Shown: piece by piece, positions 59,189 to 64,000 of the stretch
Layout: each line of letters begins with the position of its first letter
Position numbering within the stretch: the first letter of the stretch is position 1
Source: an uncultured Eubacteriales bacterium
GTDB taxonomy: Bacteria; Bacillota; Clostridia; Christensenellales; CAG-314
Length of the DNA: 64,000 nt
NCBI GenBank assembly: GCA_900544545.1
Contig: UQVY01000009.1
Location: 1 to 64,000 of the forward strand
Reading direction: 5' to 3'
The notes under the pieces: generated by a model
What the model was told of the DNA's origin: nothing
Seen by the model: the letters and a program-made list of their open reading frames with translations, nothing else
The model's database searches: none
Position numbers and translations under genes: made by a program

Positions 59189-61288
59189 TCAGTTCTGCTC
59201 TGGGCGGTAACAACTCGTGCGGTAAACCTTTCTGTCCTTGAATTCCTGAGATTTTCCGTCGTTCCAGTTCTGAACGGGGCGGTAATAACCAGTGATTCTG
59301 CTGTAAACCTCGGATTTTCCTCCGCATACGGGACAGGTATAATGTTCTCCGGGTATATATCCGTGTTTTTCGCATACAGAATATGTCGGCGAAAGCGTAT
59401 AATACGGAAGCTTGTAATTCTCGGCGATTTTTCTGACGAGGCTTGCCGTGGATTTCCAGTCGGGCATTTTTTCTCCGAGGAAGGCGTGGAAAACCGTTCC
59501 TGAGGTATAAAGAACCTGAAGTTCGTCCTGAATGTCGAGAGCCTTGAAGATATCGTCCGTGAATCCGACGGGAAGGTGAGAGCTGTTCGTATAATAAGGA
59601 ACGCCGCTCTTGTCGTTTGCGGTAATAATGTCCGGATATCTCTTCTTGTCGTGCTTTGCGAGTCTGAAGGAAGTCGATTCCGCGGGAGTGGCTTCGAGGT
59701 TGTAGAGGTCGCCGTACTGCTCCTGATAGTCGGAAAGCTTTTCTCTCATATGATTGAGAACTTCCTTTGTGAAATCTATGCTTTCTCTGTGCGAAAGGTC
59801 CTTTCCGAGCCATTTTGCGTTGAGGCAGGCTTCGTTCATACCTACGAGTCCGAGAGTAGAGAAGTGATTGTTGAACGAGCCGAGATAACGCTTCGTATAA
59901 GGATAAAGTCCGGCGTTCATAAGTTTCGAAACGACGTCTCTCTTGACTTTGAGCGACCTTGCCGCAAGGTCCATAAGCTTATCGAGACGTTTGTAGAAGT
60001 CTTCTTTATCCGAAGCGAAATAGGCTATTCTCGGCATATTTATGGTAACCACGCCGATGGAACCGGTGGATTCGCCGCTTCCGAAGAATCCGCCCGACTT
60101 TTTGCGAAGCTCTCTTAAATCCAGACGAAGTCTGCAGCACATACTTCTTACGTCGCTCGGTTCCATATCGCTGTTGATGTAGTTGGAGAAGTAAGGCGTG
60201 CCGTATTTTGCGGTCATTTCGAAGAGCATACGGTTGTTTTCGGTATCCGACCAATCGAAGTCCTTCGTAATGGAATAGGTCGGTATGGGATACTGGAAGC
60301 CTCTTCCGTTTGCGTCGCCTTCTATCATAATATCGATGAAGGCTTTGTTTACGACAGCCATTTCCGCCGCACAGTCGCCGTAAGTGAAATCAACGGTTTT
60401 TCCGCCTATTATAGCGCGTTGATCCTTGAGGTCGTCGGGGCATACCCAGTCGAGAGTTATGTTGGTGAAGGGAGCCTGAGTACCCCATCTGCTGGGCGTG
60501 TTTACGCCGTAGATAAAGGATTGAATGCACTGCTTGACTTCCTTGTAGGAGAGGTTATCTATTTTGACGAATGGCGCAAGATAAGTATCGAAGGAAGAAA
60601 ACGCCTGCGCGCCCGCCCATTCGTTCTGAAGAATACCGAGGAAGTTGACCATCTGGTTGCAGAGCGTCGAAAGATGACACGCGGGAGAGGAAGTTATTTT
60701 CCCGGGGATACCGCCCAGACCTTCGCAGATAAGCTGTTTGAGCGACCAGCCCGCGCAGTATCCGGTCAGCATAGAAAGGTCGTGTATATGGAAATCCGCG
60801 TTTCTGTGGGCTTCGCCGATTTCTTCGTCGTAAACCTCCGAAAGCCAGTAGTTAGCCGTAATGGCTCCCGAGTTGGAAAGAATAAGCCCGCCCACCGAAT
60901 AGGAAACGGTGGAGTTTTCCTTAACTCTCCAGTCCTCCGCCCTTACGTAATTATTTACAAGCTCTTTATAATCGAGAAGAGTGGATTTCATATTACGAAT
61001 CTTCTCGCGCTGCTTGCGGTAAAGAATATACGCTTTTGCGACGTCGGTGTAGCCCGCGCTTTCGAGAACGTGTTCCACGCTGTCCTGAATATCTTCGACG
61101 TGAACTTCGCCGTTAACCGTTTTATTTTCGAAATCGGCAGCCGTTCTCAGCGCAAGAAGGTCGATGATCTGTCGGTTGTAATTCTTGTTCTGTGCTTCGA
61201 AAGCTTTGATTATGGCTGCGGATATCTTATTCAAGTCAAAATCGACTACCTTTCCGTCCCGCTTGATAACCTTGAAATTCTTGTCCAT
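59189..61288 (-). CDS. nrdD: Anaerobic (class III) ribonucleoside-triphosphate reductase
   Basis: The 699-residue enzyme has an N-terminal ATP-cone (about 1-95, VIKRDGKVVDFDLNKI) and a central glycyl-radical barrel. The C-terminal zinc site includes CEKHGYIPGEHYTCPVCGG. The radical Gly is in SRITGYYRPVQN near residue 675. It makes dNTPs under anoxia. Unusually, no nrdG activase gene lies next to it; downstream is the phoR terminator. Expression is probably repressed by NrdR through the boxes at 61403-61450. Confidence 0.96.
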   Translation of the reverse strand: MDKNFKVIKRDGKVVDFDLNKISAAIIKAFEAQNKNYNRQIIDLLALRTAADFENKTVNGEVHVEDIQDSVEHVLESAGYTDVAKAYILYRKQREKIRNMKSTLLDYKELVNNYVRAEDWRVKENSTVSYSVGGLILSNSGAITANYWLSEVYDEEIGEAHRNADFHIHDLSMLTGYCAGWSLKQLICEGLGGIPGKITSSPACHLSTLCNQMVNFLGILQNEWAGAQAFSSFDTYLAPFVKIDNLSYKEVKQCIQSFIYGVNTPSRWGTQAPFTNITLDWVCPDDLKDQRAIIGGKTVDFTYGDCAAEMAVVNKAFIDIMIEGDANGRGFQYPIPTYSITKDFDWSDTENNRMLFEMTAKYGTPYFSNYINSDMEPSDVRSMCCRLRLDLRELRKKSGGFFGSGESTGSIGVVTINMPRIAYFASDKEDFYKRLDKLMDLAARSLKVKRDVVSKLMNAGLYPYTKRYLGSFNNHFSTLGLVGMNEACLNAKWLGKDLSHRESIDFTKEVLNHMREKLSDYQEQYGDLYNLEATPAESTSFRLAKHDKKRYPDIITANDKSGVPYYTNSSHLPVGFTDDIFKALDIQDELQVLYTSGTVFHAFLGEKMPDWKSTASLVRKIAENYKLPYYTLSPTYSVCEKHGYIPGEHYTCPVCGGKSEVYSRITGYYRPVQNWNDGKSQEFKDRKVYRTSCYRPEQN

Positions 61289-61402
61289 TTTGGTCTCCTT
61301 TAAAGTGCTTATTTTGTGCTGCCGTACCTCTCGGGCAGTTACTGTTCAATTTCATTATATTCGCGGCAAAACGTTTTGTCAAGCGTTTTAAACCAAGTAA
61401 AA

Positions 61403-61450
61403 ACACTATATCTTGTGTTTTTTGAGTGGTGCAAACACAAGATATTGTAT
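61403..61450. promoter_or_regulatory. Tandem NrdR boxes upstream of nrdD
   Basis: Two 16-bp sites, ACACTATATCTTGTGT (61403-61418) and ACACAAGATATTGTAT (61435-61450), resemble the NrdR consensus. They lie 32 bp apart centre to centre, about three helical turns, which is the usual cooperative spacing. The bases from 61451 to 61733 hold no gene. Confidence 0.85.
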
Positions 61451-61733
61451 TTTTATTCTTTGTAACCAATCTTGTCGAAGTTTTGTTTAAGCGTCGCTTT
61501 AAGAGCCGAAGACGGCGGAAATCGGCTTTTTCCGAAGGTGAAAATCGCTCTCTCCGAGACTCCGCGAAAAGGCTGAAATCTGCTTTTTCGTTGCCCGTAA
61601 AAACTTCCGACCGAATAACTCCTGAATAAAATCCTCAATATTCAAATAAATATTTACGGGAACTTTTTGATTCTGCGCTTTAATTGCCTGAATCGATTTT
61701 TTTGCAAAAAGTCGTTTAACGAACGGAAAATAC

Positions 61734-61789
61734 TTGACAATTAAGAAAGAAAGAGGTAAAATTTAGCAGTCAAAAGGATAGACTGACAG
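61734..61789 (+). promoter_or_regulatory. clpB promoter with CIRCE-like inverted repeat
   Basis: TTGACA (61734-61739), a 17-nt spacer and TAAAAT (61757-61762) form the promoter. Just downstream TTAGCAGTC-N9-GACTGACAG (61763-61789) has the spacing and left arm of the HrcA operator CIRCE (TTAGCACTC-N9-GAGTGCTAA), but the right arm is diverged. Confidence 0.6.
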
Positions 61790-61875
61790 CGGATAGACCG
61801 ACTAAATGCTAATCCAAGCGGTCCTTATCGGGCGGTTCGGAAGTCTCTTTTGAAAATCGATCTACGGAGGTGGAT

Positions 61876-64000
61876 ATGGACAATAATTTCACGAATAAGG
61901 CGATGGACGCGCTCAGAAAGGCGGAATCGCTTGCAATAGAAAAAGGTAACACGGAAATCGGCGCGGAGCATATTCTTGCCGCGCTGCTTTCGGACAGAAG
62001 CGGATTCGTTTACGGAATCCTCAATAAATGCGGAATCGACGTCGAAGGTCTTGCGCGCGAAAGCGAGCTTGCATTGAACGAACTTGCGCGCTATACGGGC
62101 GGAGCAAGCACGAGTATAGGTTTCGGACAGACGGGCGGAGCCGTTCTGAACGAAGCGACCAAGCTTATGCAGCAGCAGGGAGATTCTTACGTGAGCGTGG
62201 AGCATCTTTTCGAAGCTTTGCTCAACAAGCCCACGCAGAAAATTACGTCTCTTATGCGTAAGTACAACGTAGACAAAAAGAAATTCCTGGAGGAAGTCGG
62301 AAAGGTCAAGACCTCTCCCGTTACGAGCGAAGATCCCGAAGGAACTTTCGACGTCCTCAATAAATACGGTTACGATCTCGTCGAGCGTGCGAAGAGCGGA
62401 AAACTCGATCCGGTCATCGGCAGGGACGAAGAGATAAGAAACGTTATCAGGATACTTTCCAGAAAGACTAAAAACAACCCCGTTCTTATAGGCGAGCCGG
62501 GCGTAGGTAAGACTGCCATAGCCGAAGGACTCGCGCAGAGAATCGTTAACGGAGAAGTCCCCGAGGGCCTGAAGGACAAGAGGGTGTTCGCTTTGGATAT
62601 GGGCGCGCTTATCGCCGGAGCGAAGTACAGAGGCGAATTCGAAGAGCGTCTTAAAGCCGTGCTTAACGAGATAAAGAAACAGGAGGGCAGAATGCTTCTG
62701 TTTATCGACGAGCTTCATACGATAGTCGGCGCCGGTAAGACCGAAGGCAGTATGGACGCGGGCAATCTTCTCAAGCCTATGCTTGCGAGGGGCGAGCTTC
62801 ATTGTATAGGCGCGACTACGCTCGACGAATACAGAAAGTATATCGAAAAAGACGCTGCTCTCGAACGTCGTTTCCAGCCCGTTATGGTTGACGAGCCGGA
62901 CGTTTCCGAAACCATAACCATTCTGAGGGGAATCAAGGAGCGTTACGAGCTTTTCCACGGCGTAAGAATTCACGACGACGCCCTGATAGCTGCGGCTACG
63001 CTTTCCGACAGGTATATAACGGACAGATTCCTTCCCGATAAAGCCATAGACCTCGTTGACGAAGCCTGCGCTATGATAAGGACGGAAATGGACAGTATGC
63101 CCGCGGAGATGGACGAACTTTCGGGAAAGATGATTCAGCTCGAAATCGAGGAAATGGCTCTTTCCAAAGAAACGGATAAGCTTTCCGAAGACAGGCTCAA
63201 AGCCGTAAGGGAAAAGCTTTCCGAGATGAAGGACAAGTTCAACGAAATGAAGGTCAGGCTGGACGGAGAGAAGGCTAAAATCGACGTTATCAAGCAGCTC
63301 AAAGCCGATATCGATCAGGTCAATATAGATATAGACAACGCGCGTCGTCACGGCGATTACGGAAAAGCGGCGGAGCTTCAGTACGGAAGACTTCCTCAGC
63401 TTAAACAGCAACTCGAAGAAGCCGAAAGCAAGGAAAAGGATTCCAATCTTCTTCGGGACGAAGTTACGGCTGACGTAATCGCGAAGATAGTCGCGAAATG
63501 GACGGGAATTCCCGTAAGCAAGCTTATGAGCAGCGAGAAGGAAAAGCTTCTGCGTCTTGCCGACGAACTTCATAAGACGGTTATCGGTCAGGACGAGGCT
63601 GTAACGAAGGTTTCCGAAGCGATTATGAGGTCGAGAACGGGTATTGCCGACGAAGGCAAGCCGATAGGCAGTTTTCTGTTCCTCGGACCTACGGGCGTAG
63701 GCAAAACTCAGCTTGCAAAATCGCTTGCGGCAAATCTCTACAGCGACGAGCGCAATATGGTTCGTATCGATATGAGCGAATATATGGAGAAATACTCCGT
63801 ATCCAGACTTATCGGCGCGCCTCCGGGATACGTAGGTTACGACGAAGGCGGACAGCTTACCGAAGCCGTAAGAAGAAAGCCTTATTCGATTGTTCTTTTC
63901 GACGAAATAGAAAAGGCTCATCCCGACGTATTCAACGTACTTCTGCAGGTGCTTGACGACGGAAGAATAACCGACGGTCAGGGCAGGACGGTCGATTTCA
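61876..64000 (+). CDS. clpB: ClpB disaggregase, cut by right window edge
   Basis: The ATG at 61876 follows CGGAGG. About 708 codons are in the window. The Clp N-domain (about 1-145) is followed by AAA-1 with Walker A GEPGVGKT and Walker B LFIDELH. A long coiled-coil M-domain spans about 405-530 (LEIEEMALSKETDKL, then GDYGKAAELQYGRLPQL). AAA-2 has Walker A GPTGVGKT and Walker B IVLFDEIEKAHPDV. The M-domain identifies it as ClpB, which works with DnaK to resolubilise aggregates. It is a paralogue of the shorter Hsp100 at 32489. The CIRCE-like promoter fits heat-shock control. Confidence 0.96.
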   Translation, partial: MDNNFTNKAMDALRKAESLAIEKGNTEIGAEHILAALLSDRSGFVYGILNKCGIDVEGLARESELALNELARYTGGASTSIGFGQTGGAVLNEATKLMQQQGDSYVSVEHLFEALLNKPTQKITSLMRKYNVDKKKFLEEVGKVKTSPVTSEDPEGTFDVLNKYGYDLVERAKSGKLDPVIGRDEEIRNVIRILSRKTKNNPVLIGEPGVGKTAIAEGLAQRIVNGEVPEGLKDKRVFALDMGALIAGAKYRGEFEERLKAVLNEIKKQEGRMLLFIDELHTIVGAGKTEGSMDAGNLLKPMLARGELHCIGATTLDEYRKYIEKDAALERRFQPVMVDEPDVSETITILRGIKERYELFHGVRIHDDALIAAATLSDRYITDRFLPDKAIDLVDEACAMIRTEMDSMPAEMDELSGKMIQLEIEEMALSKETDKLSEDRLKAVREKLSEMKDKFNEMKVRLDGEKAKIDVIKQLKADIDQVNIDIDNARRHGDYGKAAELQYGRLPQLKQQLEEAESKEKDSNLLRDEVTADVIAKIVAKWTGIPVSKLMSSEKEKLLRLADELHKTVIGQDEAVTKVSEAIMRSRTGIADEGKPIGSFLFLGPTGVGKTQLAKSLAANLYSDERNMVRIDMSEYMEKYSVSRLIGAPPGYVGYDEGGQLTEAVRRKPYSIVLFDEIEKAHPDVFNVLLQVLDDGRITDGQGRTVDF

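Noticed and set aside
61825..63921. Long minus-strand open frame (698 codons) opposite clpB
   Set aside because: The forward strand encodes an unmistakable ClpB. The reverse frame has no recognisable domain.
1..64000. CRISPR arrays, rRNA operons and IS elements
   Set aside because: I looked for regularly spaced repeats, 16S/23S signatures and transposase motifs and saw none.

Overview
The window reads as a chromosome segment of a strictly anaerobic, Gram-positive-type bacterium (Bacillota, class Clostridia). The evidence is a clostridial-order rnf operon (C-D-G-E-A-B), a lysine fermentation operon, an oxygen-sensitive class III ribonucleotide reductase, AGGAGG-type ribosome binding sites and TTGACA/TATAAT promoters. 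I cannot name the genus from sequence alone.

Positions 1 to about 20.9 kb form an accessory island. On the minus strand from 5.3 kb to the left edge runs a restriction-like operon: SNF2-type helicase with a PLD-like N-terminus, a SieB-like membrane protein, DUF4391, a membrane-anchored coiled-coil protein, and the first 68 codons of a type III-like DNA methyltransferase (Mod). To its right are an XRE regulator, two tandem Fic enzymes, a SAM methyltransferase, a small HTH protein, and a sigma-70-like/DUF6076 pair. From 11.3 to 16.7 kb lies a mobilization/integration module: RecA-like ATPase, hairpin-rich oriT candidate, MobC, MOB relaxase overprinted by a second protein, Xis-like HTH and a tyrosine integrase. 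From 16.9 to 20.4 kb are an acidic peptide, an HNH protein, an AAA ATPase with a C-terminal HTH, and a Fic protein lacking the catalytic His. The last two share an operator motif in their promoters. A tRNA-Ser(CGA) and a truncated tRNA-Ser copy mark the transition to core chromosome.

From 21.6 kb onward the DNA is core-like. It holds an ArsR-type regulator, an M19 dipeptidase, rnfCDGEAB (ferredoxin:NAD+ oxidoreductase, ion pump), a Ppx/GppA phosphatase, an RNA methyltransferase-HD protein-Hsp100 operon, an orphan GHKL kinase, a MATE exporter, an acyl-CoA synthetase-like ligase, a phosphoribosyltransferase, an Lrp regulator and a three-gene proton-translocating transhydrogenase. Next is the lysine-to-acetate/butyrate operon kal-kce-kdd-kamA-kamD-kamE plus a cation exporter. 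Its leader is a lysine riboswitch whose terminator overlaps the aptamer 3' end, which predicts activation by lysine. After a TetR regulator come pstSCAB-phoU-phoB-phoR (with a circularly permuted PstS), nrdD with tandem NrdR boxes, and clpB running off the right edge.

Metabolically, lysine fermentation yields NAD(P)H and CoA thioesters, the transhydrogenase balances NADH and NADPH, and Rnf converts reduced ferredoxin into an ion gradient. The two signals most worth following are the lysine riboswitch on a catabolic operon and the co-regulated Fic(Gln)/ATPase-HTH pair in the island.
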